A DNA stretch of 64,000 nt from Chryseobacterium sp. ISL-6 (GTDB taxonomy: Bacteria; Bacteroidota; Bacteroidia; Flavobacteriales; Weeksellaceae): the NCBI RefSeq assembly GCF_018613715.1, contig NZ_JAGGPT010000011.1:81595-145594 (forward strand), written 5' to 3'. The translations under genes and the position numbers were made by a program. The notes under the pieces are model-generated. The model did not search any database, had not been told where the DNA came from, and worked only from the letters and a program-made list of their open reading frames with translations. Of this stretch, positions 25,469 to 35,400 are shown piece after piece (positions within the stretch are counted from its first letter, which is position 1; each line of letters starts with the position of its first letter).

Positions 25469-28437
25469 CTATTGAATAATTAATAAACATCCTTTATTCT
25501 TAGCAATACTGATTTCTTCATCTAAGTCAAAAGCTTTTGCTTCCTGGAAATCTTTGATTGAAGGGGTACCCATTTTTAAGTTTTTGGGATCAAGCCCCAG
25601 TTTTTTCCAGTCGATCTTCAATTTACCCGGGTATCCTCTGGAGCCCAACTGGCTAAAGAGATCATGACTTTCTTATCCTGTTGGTAAACTGTTGCCAGTA
25701 CTGCAGGATTGTTTGTTTTAACCGGGTTATCATTGACCCAATAGCCAATCATTCTCGAGCCTTTGATTCCAAAATCATCCCAGGCTTTCCAAAGATGGGT
25801 TGGATTACTCTTCTCTGACCATCCCAGACGACTTGTCATACCATACAACATTCCTCGCCAAGGGTTTCCATCATCCTGTAACATTTCTCCCATTAATCCA
25901 TAAGGAATACCACTTACTTCCGTCAGTAAAAATTCCGGACTGTTGCTGTTATAATCAAAGTATTCACCAAACCATAAACGATTGATGTAGGGAAAATGTT
26001 CCAGATAGAGGTTTGCACTATTATTAAAACCATCTTTTTCATTGTATTGGTTTGCAGAATGCAGGTCTATTATACCTGGATGTCCTTCCTGCGTCATTAC
26101 TCTTTTTATCCTTTTCATTGTTACTCTATCAAAAGCCACATCATCAAGGTAGATCCCATCAATTCCCAAATTATTGATCAGCCAGTTCATTCCCTCTACA
26201 TAGTAATTGTGCCAACGATTCATTCCACTATTGATAATCGCAGCATCTTTAAATTCCGGTACATACCAGGCTGCTATATAATTGTCGTGCAAATGCTCCT
26301 GCAACCACGAATAGCCACCACCTTTTCCAGTAGAAAAAACTTCCTGGCCCAGACTTTTCACTGGATACAGCTCATACATTCTGTTAGATACCTCACGAAT
26401 GGTATTATAGATCTTTACCTTCAGTCCTTTTTCATGGGCTTTGGTAATATAATCTTTCATTTCTTTAGTTGCCACAAAAGGATAATTAATGTAAGGATTG
26501 ATCTCATTACCATGATGTATATTGATCACATTAGCACCACTTGCCTTTACTGTGTCAACAGGCTTATAGGCATGGTAGAAACGGTTATTCCACTGTTCTT
26601 CAGTATTGATCGGATGAAATGGTGTAATAAGCAAATGAAAATTATAGTACAGTTCATCTCCTTTTTTCATACTGCGGGCACCACTAAAGTTATTAACTAA
26701 AATCTCACCTCTCTCTTCCCTGATGTTTACTCCGCCTTTATTGTCATTACCCCATGAAGAAGGAAGAATCAAAGGCTTTTGCAGGTAAAAATTGGTATTA
26801 AGTGGTCTTGAATAATTTTGATCACGTAGAGAAAATTGTATCCCAGCGTTTACATTTCCTATCCATGCTCCATCCTGGTTTTTCTTGGCCACGTCCCATT
26901 TCCAATCTAAACTTTCTGGTCTGTATCCTCCTTTTTGGCCTAAGCCCATCATATAGGTGGCCTTATCTTTTGCAAAAGGAATCTCCATGGCAATATCCTG
27001 AAGCTGTATATCGTTCAATGCCGTGATCTTCACGCTATAGTCCATAAATCCGTCAAATTCAATGGAACCTTCAACCTGCATTTTCAAATTTTCTGAGGTG
27101 TTTATGCTTGTCCAGGAAATCTTTCCTTCTTCTTTTCCGGTAAACTGAATTCCAGACGTCTTCCACTTTTCTGAATTTGCTTTCGGACCTGTCACTACAA
27201 AATGTATAGGTTCATTCAATATGGAATTGGCATTTTTACCGATCGAAGTCATCTCAGGAGTGAAAAAGGTTTGAATCTGTTTTGGAAATCCAGATGCATC
27301 CAGTATTACTTTTCTTCCCAACAATGAAATTTCCTGCCCTTTGAGTTGTAAAGGTGTATATGGTTTTATTACTGTATTTGCCTGTGCCAATGTTGAATTA
27401 AGCCATGGCAAACGGGTCATCTTCCAGGGCTCATCAAAGCCTTTGTTAACAGGATTTCCTCCTACGCTCAAAATAAATTTTACAATCTGAGCTTCTGCAT
27501 TTTCGGGTTGGATCGTTACCGTTCCTTTGTAGGTTCCCGGAGAAGTATTTTCTGGAATATCAAAACCGCACCAAAAGGCTTGTAAATTATCTTGTTTAAC
27601 ATTTACAGTTAGCTCAAGTTTCTCTCCCTTATAGTCTATACCATCTGTATTGATACAATTGAAATATTTGGATTCTATTGTCGCTCCAAAAAGGTTTTTC
27701 AGTGAAGATGCTGTAATCTTCACATTTTTAAGGTCTGTTTTTACTGGTAAAACACCGATTTGAAAAGCGTAAAACTCTCCTCTTTCTGCCTGACCCTGAA
27801 AAACTGACACGTTTTTTTTATCGTCTATCCAATGTCGAGGAATTCTATTCGTCTTAATTGGTCTATCTCTAACCTCTGGAAAAACAAGATAAATTTTATT
27901 CTCGTGCTTCTTCTTGTACTGATCGATCTCTTTTTGGGTAGCGATCATTTCCATTGGTTCATTGCTGTTGAAGTCGTCTACTGATTCAATTCTTAATACG
28001 CTCGCTAATGAAGCCCCGACGTCTTTAGACACAGATTTATCTGTTCTTTTCAAGTAAGTTGCCGTAGGGTAATTGGTTCGTTTATCCAATTGGTAAGGAA
28101 GAAAATAAACATAATAGATTCCCTTTCCTGACACTGGTGTAAAAATGAATGATCCTTCCTCCTCATTGATATTCAGATAAGCGTCTGGCTCATACTGTTT
28201 TTGAGTAAGACTATCAATAATGATCAGCTTCTGATCCGGTTTTATATTGATATTCCTCCATGGAACAGTGGCTTTAGCTTGTTTCGTCGATGCATCCCAA
28301 CGCAAAACTGCACGCTGATCTCCCAATTCGTCCGCATTCCATTTCTGAACTTGGGGAGGATAAATATGTTGCGCTATAATTAGATTAGGAACAAGGCTTC
28401 CCATCAGGATAAGTGGAAAAAGTTTTTTTAAAAGCAT
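25469..28437 (-). pseudogene. Glycoside-hydrolase-like secreted protein, frameshifted near its 3' end
   Basis: The gene encodes a large secreted protein with a signal peptide (from ATG 28437, ending NLIIAQ), N-terminal beta domains and a TIM-barrel-like region (AHEKGLKVKIYNTIRE, GIDGIYLDDVAFD, WFGEYFDYNS). I read it as a DUF6067-type glycoside hydrolase-like protein; the substrate is unknown. The open frame stops at 25618 after SWAPEDTRVN. Adding one base in the G-run at 25629-25631 restores a frame that continues GKLKIDWKKLGLDPKN to a stop at 25469-25471, and the total then comes to about 990 residues. The restored tail reads like a normal C-terminal beta-sandwich. A 14-residue longer start at 28479 is possible but lacks signal-peptide logic. 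The cause is either a real deletion or a sequencing error. Confidence 0.75.
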
Positions 28438-28675
28438 AGTAAATATGAATAGAAGATAAAAATGGTTCTTACCAGTCAAATTTAATATAAATCAATTAAT
28501 TCTGATACAAGGGAAATAGTATTTTTTTAATGAACAGAATTATAATACATAACGCCTAGCTAAAAAACAAAGATTGCTATATTTTAAAAGATCATTGCTA
28601 AAGGCTGCTTGGCTATATGATAACTTCTATTGCCCTAATTAACCACTCCAAATTTGTTATTTTTAAAGTCTAAGA

Positions 28676-29599
28676 CTACAATATCATTAACAAAAAAGCA
28701 TTTCCAGTTAAACCATTTATTTGCTCAGTTTTATTAAATTCCTGAAGTCTTTTATTTTCATTATACCAGGCATAATTGCTCTCTAACTTCTTTTTCCCCA
28801 AATAAACTTTTTCTTTAATGGGGCATCCGTAGAATTTAACTTTTTCTCCCCAGGAGTTGGCGAGAATAGTATCTGTTTTCGCTGATTTATCAACTAATGA
28901 ATTCCACAAGTCTTTGCTGATGTTGATAGGAAATAAGCTTGCTCCTGTATCAAACAAAAACCAGTATGTTTTTTTATCAATAGTCAATGGAATATGAAGT
29001 CTTCCATTTTTAGATCTAACATCGACAAAGGTTGTGATGTTTTTCCAGTGGTTATCCAACGAATCCAGAAGGCACATTTTTTTATTCGGATAATCTATAA
29101 TCAATACTTTATTATAAAAAATATGAGCACCCAAACTCCCTATGTGTTTAGGGTTTTTAGTAAATAATGAGTCCCGGGGAATTTTATCCCCATAATTATC
29201 TTTATATATTAATTTATCCCTGGATAATCTCCCAAAATGATAGACAAGTCCTTTCGTAGCATATCCTATTTTTCCTCCATCATCAGTAGATTTAGAATCT
29301 TGTAAAATGAAATTTTTCATTTCATTTTCCTTGTAATAACTGCTTATGGTATTTCCATAAATAAGTGTTGCATCACTTCCTAAATCAAACTGCACTGTGA
29401 AGTTGGCATTCAAATCATTTACCTTAACGGGAACAAGCATCGCTACTTTATCAAATGTCTTTCCTGATATTTTTGCAGAATACCACGAAAACGGAAACCA
29501 TGAATAATTGTCTGTGTGAGTAATGCCTTTATTAGAGGTCGAACACCCTGATAATATTGAGGTAAGTAAAATAATGATAAAAAGTCGTTGTATTTTCAT
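28676..29599 (-). CDS. Two-lobed retropepsin-like aspartic protease lipoprotein, C-terminus frameshifted
   Basis: The 307-residue product has a lipoprotein signal (IIILLTSILSGC) and two aspartic-protease half-sites. VQFDLGSDATLIYG is in the first half and FLFDTGASLFPI in the second. This suggests a single-chain pepsin/retropepsin-like enzyme or a degenerate relative; the first site reads DLGS, not DTGS. The frame ends in FLLMIL at 28676. Adding one base to the six-A run at 28692-28697 (T-run on the coding strand) restores GNAFFVNDIVVLDFKNNKFG to a stop at 28635-28637. That tail matches the usual end of this family. The true gene is therefore probably 28635-29599. Located outside or in the outer membrane by its lipid anchor; substrate unknown. 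Confidence 0.75.
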   Translation of the reverse strand: MKIQRLFIIILLTSILSGCSTSNKGITHTDNYSWFPFSWYSAKISGKTFDKVAMLVPVKVNDLNANFTVQFDLGSDATLIYGNTISSYYKENEMKNFILQDSKSTDDGGKIGYATKGLVYHFGRLSRDKLIYKDNYGDKIPRDSLFTKNPKHIGSLGAHIFYNKVLIIDYPNKKMCLLDSLDNHWKNITTFVDVRSKNGRLHIPLTIDKKTYWFLFDTGASLFPINISKDLWNSLVDKSAKTDTILANSWGEKVKFYGCPIKEKVYLGKKKLESNYAWYNENKRLQEFNKTEQINGLTGNAFLLMIL

Positions 29600-29718
29600 T
29601 TCTAGAATGCTTAATTGAGGTATTAGATTTATAATTCTAAATGTATAATAATTTTGTAGATATATTTATTTTCAGGAAAAAATACTCGTCTCCTTCATTT
29701 ACACTGTGGAAATAGATT

Positions 29719-29726
29719 TAAATTTG
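29719..29726 (+). promoter_or_regulatory. -7 box (TAAATTTG) upstream of the tandem small genes
   Basis: TAAATTTG matches TAnnTTTG and lies 71 bases before the first ATG at 29797. No clear TTG -33 element is seen. It could serve both small genes. Confidence 0.35.
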
Positions 29727-29796
29727 CAATATAATATTAGGAGCAAGTGAGATGTTCGTTCCAGCAAAGGAAAGGATGTTCTACAAATAGATAATA

Positions 29797-30144
29797 ATGA
29801 ATAAGAAGATATTTTTTTCGATAGCTATTGCTATATTATTAGCCATCTATTGTTATACAGCAAATTCAATGGAGAAAAGAGACAGAAAGAATTATGATGA
29901 TTTTAATAAAAGTAATCTGAACGGTTCTATCACTGGCTTAGAAGAATTTGCTCGAGGAATTAAATTGCACTTAGAGAGTAAAATTGTTGTTTTTTATCCC
30001 CAAACCAGTCAATTAAATGATAATAATATTTTTATTTTTACTGCAAAAGTTGGAGATAAGGTTATAAAAAAACAATTCCAAGATACTTTAATATTACAGA
30101 AAAAGAATGGTTTGGTTTTTAAATACACCTTTTTTAAATTTTAA
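29797..30144 (+). CDS. Small membrane-anchored hypothetical protein, tandem paralogue 1
   Basis: No family is recognised. The 115-residue product has one N-terminal hydrophobic segment (about 5-21: IFFSIAIAILLAIYCYT), probably an anchor or uncleaved signal, followed by a basic, Asn-rich soluble domain. The following gene (30200-30544) encodes a clear paralogue. Shared blocks include DFNKSNLN/NFNKSNLN, FARGIKL/YARGVKI, VFYPQTSQLNDNNIF/VFYPRTSDLNDNSIF and the KKNG...KYTFF/KYSFR tail. The two genes are 55 bases apart and co-directional, with the -7 box at 29719 upstream. Function unknown. Confidence 0.7.
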   Translation: MNKKIFFSIAIAILLAIYCYTANSMEKRDRKNYDDFNKSNLNGSITGLEEFARGIKLHLESKIVVFYPQTSQLNDNNIFIFTAKVGDKVIKKQFQDTLILQKKNGLVFKYTFFKF

Positions 30145-30199
30145 TCATAAAAACCAATTCTGCCTTTGTTAGAATATTTTATAAAAAAGCAAGTAAAAA

Positions 30200-30544
30200 A
30201 TGAATTTCAAAAAATATCTGCCTTTCATTATTGCCTTGATAGCAGTTATAATACATTATTGCTATGGTGGAAAAGAAGCAAAAAATAATTACATCAATTT
30301 TAATAAAAGCAATTTAAACGATAAACTCTTAGGCACTGACTATTATGCAAGGGGAGTGAAAATTATTTTTAAATATAATCAATATGTTTTTTATCCCCGT
30401 ACTTCAGATTTAAATGATAACAGTATTTTCAATGCAACTACAGAAATAGGTGACAGTATTTATAAAAAACCATTTCAAAAAATCTTAACTCTAAAAAAGA
30501 AGAATGGAAAGGAATATAAATATTCTTTTCGGGAGTTTAAATAA
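30200..30544 (+). CDS. Small membrane-anchored hypothetical protein, tandem paralogue 2
   Basis: The 114-residue product has the same layout as its upstream neighbour: an N-terminal hydrophobic segment (about 6-20: YLPFIIALIAVIIHY) and a soluble domain with the shared FYPRTSDLNDNSIF block and a lysine-rich end. The pair arose by tandem duplication and has diverged. No Cys-based lipobox is present. It is followed by a hairpin at 30568 and converges with guaA. Function unknown. Confidence 0.7.
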   Translation: MNFKKYLPFIIALIAVIIHYCYGGKEAKNNYINFNKSNLNDKLLGTDYYARGVKIIFKYNQYVFYPRTSDLNDNSIFNATTEIGDSIYKKPFQKILTLKKKNGKEYKYSFREFK

Positions 30545-30564
30545 CAATATAAAGTTTAAAAAAC

Positions 30565-30590
30565 AAAACCTCCCCTAAGGGAGGTCAAAA
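30565..30590. terminator. Hairpin after the tandem small genes
   Basis: ACCTCCC (30568-30574) pairs with GGGAGGT (30579-30585) around CTAA. A-rich flanks on both sides are weak T-tracts on one strand only, so it may be a modest terminator. Confidence 0.5.
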
Positions 30591-30689
30591 ACACAAATGA
30601 TGAAAAAAAAATTATTATATTTATTAATATAAGTCACTTAATTCTTATACAAAGATAAGTCCTAAAAATCTAATAACTCATGAGCATAA

Positions 30690-30725
30690 TCATAAAAAGC
30701 AAAATCCTACTAAAAAAGTAGGATT
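30690..30725 (-). terminator. guaA terminator
   Basis: AATCCTAC (30703-30710) pairs with GTAGGATT (30718-30725), with a T-rich stretch on the minus strand. It lies 28 bases past the guaA stop. Confidence 0.8.
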
Positions 30726-30752
30726 CTGTATTTTATCTATTTTAAAGCAGGA

Positions 30753-32282
30753 TTACTCCCACTCAATTGTTGCAGGTGGTTTGCTTGAAATATCATAAGC
30801 TACTCTGTTAATTCCTCTTACTTCATTGATGATTCTACTGGAAACAGTATCCAAAAACTCGTAAGGAAGTCTGCTCCACGTTGCCGTCATAAAATCTATG
30901 GTATTTGCAGAACGAACTACAGCCGTGTACTCGTATGTTCTTTCGTCACCCATTACTCCAACTGATTTCACAGGAAGTAATACGACGAAAGCCTGAGAAA
31001 CTTTCTCGTAAAGGTCATTTTTATATAATTCTTCAATAAAAATATCGTCAGCTTCCTGAAGGATTTTCACTTTTTCAGCATCTACAGCTCCTAAGATTCT
31101 AATTCCTAAACCAGGACCCGGGAAAGGGTGTCTGTGTACCAGATGGTGAGGAATACCTAGTTCTTCTCCTACCTTTCTTACTTCGTCTTTGAAAAGCTCT
31201 CTTAGAGGCTCCAGCAATTCAAAATCCATTTCTTCCGGAAGCCCGCCCACATTGTGGTGAGATTTAATTACGGCAGAAGGTCCGTTTACGGACTGACTTT
31301 CGATTACGTCGGGATAAATCGTTCCCTGTGCCAAGAACTTAGCGCCTTCAATTTTATGGGATTCTTCATCAAAAACATGAATAAACTCGTTTCCGATGAT
31401 CTTTCTTTTTTGTTCAGGATCATCTACACCAGCTAACTTTGATAAGAATCTTTCGGAAGCATCAACCAACTTAATGTTCATGTTGAAATGCTCTCCATAA
31501 TTCTCCATTACTTTCACATCTTCATTCTTTCTCAAAAGACCGGTATCAACAAAGATACAAGTCAATTGATCTCCAATTGCCTTGTGAATTAAAACAGCTG
31601 CTACAGAAGAGTCTACTCCTCCGGAAAGTCCAAGGATCACTTTATTGTCTCCTACTCTTTCTTTGATCTCTGCAACGGTCTTTTCAATATAGTTGGTCAG
31701 CTTCCAGTTTTTCTCTGCATTACAGATCGAGAACACAAAGTTCTCAAGTATTTTTCCTCCTTCTTCCGTATGAGAAACTTCAGGGTGGAACTGTACACAG
31801 TAAATTTTTCTTTCAGGATTAGAAATAGAAGCAATAACACCAGATTTTGCATTTAATTCAAAACCAGTTGGTAAATCTCCGACTTCGTCAAAATGACTCA
31901 TCCAAACGATAGAATTTTGAGTTACTCCTTTCAATAAAGCGTTTTCTTTAATAATATCTAAATGAGCTTTTCCATACTCTCCTTTTTCCCCTTTGTTTAC
32001 TTTTCCACCTAAAAGATGTGCCGTAAGCTGCATTCCGTAACAGATTCCCAATACAGGAATTCCTTGCTCATATAATTCTTTTTCAACAAGATGAGCATTT
32101 TCTGCATTCACAGAACTTGGACCACCGGAAAGGATAATTCCTCTTGGCTGTTTGTCTAAAATATCTTGTAATGGTGTATTGTAAGGTAAGATTTCAGAAT
32201 ATACACCCATCTCCCGGATTCTTCTTCCGATAAGCTGGTTATACTGTGATCCGAAATCTAATATGATAATACCGTTATTCAT
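30753..32282 (-). CDS. guaA: GMP synthase (glutamine-hydrolysing)
   Basis: GuaA converts XMP to GMP with glutamine and ATP. The 509-residue protein has an N-terminal class I glutaminase domain with catalytic Cys in GICYGMQLTAHLLGG and His/Glu in VQFHPEVSHTEEGG. The ATP-pyrophosphatase P-loop is GLSGGVDSSVAA. The C-terminal dimerisation domain ends in TIEWE as usual. The length is normal. It is the last gene of the minus-strand purine block. It is separated from purD by a terminator and a repeat, so it may also have its own promoter. No guaB lies nearby. Confidence 0.96.
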   Translation of the reverse strand: MNNGIIILDFGSQYNQLIGRRIREMGVYSEILPYNTPLQDILDKQPRGIILSGGPSSVNAENAHLVEKELYEQGIPVLGICYGMQLTAHLLGGKVNKGEKGEYGKAHLDIIKENALLKGVTQNSIVWMSHFDEVGDLPTGFELNAKSGVIASISNPERKIYCVQFHPEVSHTEEGGKILENFVFSICNAEKNWKLTNYIEKTVAEIKERVGDNKVILGLSGGVDSSVAAVLIHKAIGDQLTCIFVDTGLLRKNEDVKVMENYGEHFNMNIKLVDASERFLSKLAGVDDPEQKRKIIGNEFIHVFDEESHKIEGAKFLAQGTIYPDVIESQSVNGPSAVIKSHHNVGGLPEEMDFELLEPLRELFKDEVRKVGEELGIPHHLVHRHPFPGPGLGIRILGAVDAEKVKILQEADDIFIEELYKNDLYEKVSQAFVVLLPVKSVGVMGDERTYEYTAVVRSANTIDFMTATWSRLPYEFLDTVSSRIINEVRGINRVAYDISSKPPATIEWE

Positions 32283-32303
32283 TTTTATAATTGATTTTTT
32301 TAA

Positions 32304-32359
32304 AGATATCAGATATCAGATTTTTGGGCCTGAAGCCTGGAATCTAGTATCTGAAATCT
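32304..32359. repeat. Inverted-repeat element between purD and guaA
   Basis: An A+T-rich left arm beginning AGATATCAGATATCAGATT and a right arm ending AATCTAGTATCTGAAATCT fold onto each other around GGGCCTGAAGCC. Pairing is imperfect. It is non-coding, within the 145-base gap. Confidence 0.55.
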
Positions 32360-32383
32360 TATTTCTAATATTAACTGTTTTAC

Positions 32384-32415
32384 AAAAAAAGACTTGGAAA
32401 CGTTCCAAATCTTTT
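32384..32415 (-). terminator. purD terminator
   Basis: On the minus strand AGATTTGGAA and TTCCAAGTCT form a stem with one mismatch around a 3-base loop, followed by seven T residues. It lies just after the purD stop at 32428. Confidence 0.8.
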
Positions 32416-32427
32416 TTTATGATTTTA

Positions 32428-33666
32428 TTAAAACTTTCCGATGTCTTCTCTGTAGAAACTATAATCGAAGTGAACCGGAATTGCATCTTCGTATACTTTC
32501 TTGCGAGCTTCGTCATAAGTAGCTCCTGTAGCAACCAGGTTAAGTACTCTACCACCATTAGAAACCACTTTATCTCCTTTTCTAATAGCTCCGGCATGCA
32601 ATAACTGGCTGTGTTGTACTTTATCCTCTCCTTTGATCTCGAAGCCTGTTTCAATGTTTCTTGGATATCCTCCTGAACACATCACCAGACATACTGCTTT
32701 TTCGTCCTTAAACTTAAGCTCGATATCTTTACCGTTCATACAGTCATTGATAACATCCAGCAGATTGTTTTCCATAAGAGCCATCAATACCTGAGTTTCA
32801 GGATCTCCGAATCTCATATTATATTCAAGAAGGTATGTTCCGTTTTTAGTTACCATTAATCCAAAGAAAATGATCCCTTTAAAACTAAATCCTTCTTCTT
32901 TAAGACCATGAACAGTTGGTTCTAAAATATTTTTCTCAAAATCCGCCTGATGTTCTGCAGTAAATTCCGGGCTTGGTGCCACTGAACCCATACCACCTGT
33001 ATTAGGACCCGTATCGCCGTTTCCAGCTTTTTTATAATCTTTAGCAGCTATACAAGGGAACAATTTTTCTCCGTTTGAGAATGCAATGATAGATGCTTCA
33101 AAACCTTGTAAAAATTCTTCGATAACTAAACGGATACCAGCATCTCCATAGATTCTGCGAATCATGAAATCGTGAATAGTGGCTTCAGCTTCTTCTAAAG
33201 TATCACAGATCACAACACCTTTTCCTCCTGCTAAACCACTCGCTTTGATCACTAAAGGATATTCCTGAGTTTTTACATATTCTTTAGCTTCGTTATATGA
33301 ATCAAATACTACAGCTTTAGCTGTTTTAATATCATAGGTCTGCATAAATTTCTTAGAGAAAGCTTTACTTCCTTCCAGACTTGCTACTTTTTGATTCGGA
33401 CCAAAAACTTTAAGATCATGTTTCTTAAATTCATCCTTCAAACCTGCTACAAGAGGAGCTTCAGGACCTACGATCGTTAAATCTACTTTTTCCTTAATAG
33501 CGAAATCTCTAAGTTCTTTAATTTCTGATAAATGAACATTTTTTCCCATAACATCCGTAGATGCATTTCCATTAGCAAAAAACATTTTAGTCACTCTGGA
33601 GTCTTTATGAAGTTTTGCCGCTAATGCAGACTCTCTTCCACCTTCACCTATGATTAAGATTCTCAT
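32428..33666 (-). CDS. purD: Phosphoribosylamine-glycine ligase (GAR synthetase)
   Basis: PurD ligates glycine to phosphoribosylamine with ATP, the second step of IMP synthesis. The 412-residue protein starts MRILIIGEGGRESALAAKL, which is diagnostic. ATP-grasp motifs follow: PLVIKASGLAGGKGVVI, LVIEEFLQGFEAS and NTGGMGSVAPSP, with the metal-binding YNMRFGDPETQ. The length is slightly under E. coli PurD. It is downstream of purH (93-base gap) and upstream of guaA in the same-strand purine block. Confidence 0.95.
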   Translation of the reverse strand: MRILIIGEGGRESALAAKLHKDSRVTKMFFANGNASTDVMGKNVHLSEIKELRDFAIKEKVDLTIVGPEAPLVAGLKDEFKKHDLKVFGPNQKVASLEGSKAFSKKFMQTYDIKTAKAVVFDSYNEAKEYVKTQEYPLVIKASGLAGGKGVVICDTLEEAEATIHDFMIRRIYGDAGIRLVIEEFLQGFEASIIAFSNGEKLFPCIAAKDYKKAGNGDTGPNTGGMGSVAPSPEFTAEHQADFEKNILEPTVHGLKEEGFSFKGIIFFGLMVTKNGTYLLEYNMRFGDPETQVLMALMENNLLDVINDCMNGKDIELKFKDEKAVCLVMCSGGYPRNIETGFEIKGEDKVQHSQLLHAGAIRKGDKVVSNGGRVLNLVATGATYDEARKKVYEDAIPVHFDYSFYREDIGKF

Positions 33667-33759
33667 ACTTTTATTTAATTATCTAGTCTATATTATACAA
33701 ATATATAATTTTGAATGCTATAAATACCATCTCAAAACTACTTTTTAATTCTATTTTAA

Positions 33760-35277
33760 TTAGTGTAAAAAATGTCTAACTCCAGTAAACATCATCGGAA
33801 TTCCGTGTTCGTTTGCGGCTTCGATACTGTCCTGATCTTTTACACTACCTCCTGGCTGAATGATTGCTTTTATACCTTGCTCAGCGCAGAAATCTACTAC
33901 ATCACGGAAAGGGAAAAATGCATCTGAAGCCAGTACTAAATTTCCGGAGAATTTCTCCTTAGCTCTTTCGATTGCCTGTTGAGTAGCCCAGATTCTGTTA
34001 ACCTGTCCACCACCTATTCCAAAGGCCTGAATTCCATTGGAAACAACAATCGCATTTGATTTTACATATTTTACTACTCTCTGAGAGAAAAGCAATGCTT
34101 TTTTCTGCTCTTCTGTAGGCTGTACATCGGTAACTACTTTGATATCTTCAGAAAAATAAGTATCATTGTCCTGAACTAATATACCACCATCAATTTTCAC
34201 CCATGTCTGCTTGTCAGAAACAGGATTAACGATTTTTATAATTCTTAAATTTTTCTTTTTTCTTAAAACCTCTAAAGCTTCCTCATCAAAATCAGGAGCC
34301 ATTACAATTTCAAGGAAGGTTTTATTTAATTCTTCAGCTGTTGCCGCGTCGATCTTATAATTCATTGCAACAATTCCGCCAAAGATGGAAATTGGATCAC
34401 ATTCAAAAGTTTTCTGATATGTTTCCAATGCTGAAGTTCCTATAGCAACGCCACAAGGTGTTGAATGTTTCACAGCACAACAAGCCATTTCTTCTTTGAA
34501 CTCATTCACTACTTTCCAGCAAAGATCCATATCGCGAAGGTTGTTGAAAGAAAGTTCTTTTCCACCAAGCTGTTCGAAATCTTTCATTGCTCCATTTTCA
34601 AAAGTAGAAACATAGTAAGCGGCTGTCTGATGAGGGTTTTCACCGTATCTTAAGTCAGCTGCTTTTTTGTAAGAAGCACTTAAATAAGCAGGATATTCCT
34701 CCTCTAAAAGCATTCTTGAAATTGCAGCATCATAAGCGGAAGTAAGGTTAAATACTTTACCAGCTAGTTTTTTACGGGTCTCGATGTAAGTATCGCCGTT
34801 CTGCTCCATTTCAATTTTTACTGCTGTATAATCTTCAACATCAGTAATTACAGTAACAGAGTCAAAATTCTTGGCTGCTGAACGAAGCATGGAAGGACCT
34901 CCGATGTCGATAAATTCTACCTTCTCGTGTAAAGAAATGTCTTTATTTACATTTTCAAAGAAAGGGTAAAGATTTACGATCACCATATCAATCAAACCAA
35001 TTCCGTGTTCCTGAACCGTCTTCATGTGTTCTTCATTGGAACGAACAGCTAATAGTCCGCCATGAACTTTTGGATGTAAGGTTTTTACTCTACCATCCAG
35101 CATCTCAGGGAAGTTGGTTACCTCATCGATCTGAATCGGATTTAAACCTGCTTCTTTCAAATGCTTGAATGTTCCGCCAGTAGAAATCAATTCGTAGTTC
35201 TGGGCTTCCAAAAACTGAGCGAATTCTATTAATCCGTTCTTGTCAGAAACACTGATTAAAACTCTCTTTTTACTCAT
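33760..35277 (-). CDS. purH: Bifunctional AICAR transformylase / IMP cyclohydrolase
   Basis: PurH carries out the last two steps of IMP synthesis. The 505-residue protein has the N-terminal IMP cyclohydrolase domain (SVSDKNGLIEFAQFLE, then GGTFKHL and GRVKTLHPKVHGG) and the C-terminal AICAR transformylase domain. The latter carries the Lys-His pair in CAVKHSTPCGVAIG and ends with KDQDSIEAANEHGIPMMFTG. The length is normal. It follows the hydrolase gene 35401-36429 in the same-strand block, with a 123-base A+T-rich gap. Confidence 0.96.
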   Translation of the reverse strand: MSKKRVLISVSDKNGLIEFAQFLEAQNYELISTGGTFKHLKEAGLNPIQIDEVTNFPEMLDGRVKTLHPKVHGGLLAVRSNEEHMKTVQEHGIGLIDMVIVNLYPFFENVNKDISLHEKVEFIDIGGPSMLRSAAKNFDSVTVITDVEDYTAVKIEMEQNGDTYIETRKKLAGKVFNLTSAYDAAISRMLLEEEYPAYLSASYKKAADLRYGENPHQTAAYYVSTFENGAMKDFEQLGGKELSFNNLRDMDLCWKVVNEFKEEMACCAVKHSTPCGVAIGTSALETYQKTFECDPISIFGGIVAMNYKIDAATAEELNKTFLEIVMAPDFDEEALEVLRKKKNLRIIKIVNPVSDKQTWVKIDGGILVQDNDTYFSEDIKVVTDVQPTEEQKKALLFSQRVVKYVKSNAIVVSNGIQAFGIGGGQVNRIWATQQAIERAKEKFSGNLVLASDAFFPFRDVVDFCAEQGIKAIIQPGGSVKDQDSIEAANEHGIPMMFTGVRHFLH

Positions 35278-35400
35278 TTTACTTTCAATTTTTTACTTTT
35301 CACAGCCATTTCAAACTGTATTCCCGGTCTTTCACCTCCGGATTTACTTTTATTTTACTTAGATTTTTTATACACAAATTCTGAAATAAGAGGATAATTC

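Noticed and set aside
26001..26700. Long antisense open frame (234 codons) within the glycoside-hydrolase-like gene
   Set aside because: It is opposite to well-supported coding sequence and has no recognisable domain, so it is a composition shadow.
30568..30620. Tiny 11-codon ORF after the tandem small genes (start 30597)
   Set aside because: It is made almost only of Lys and Leu codons, too short, with no conserved feature.
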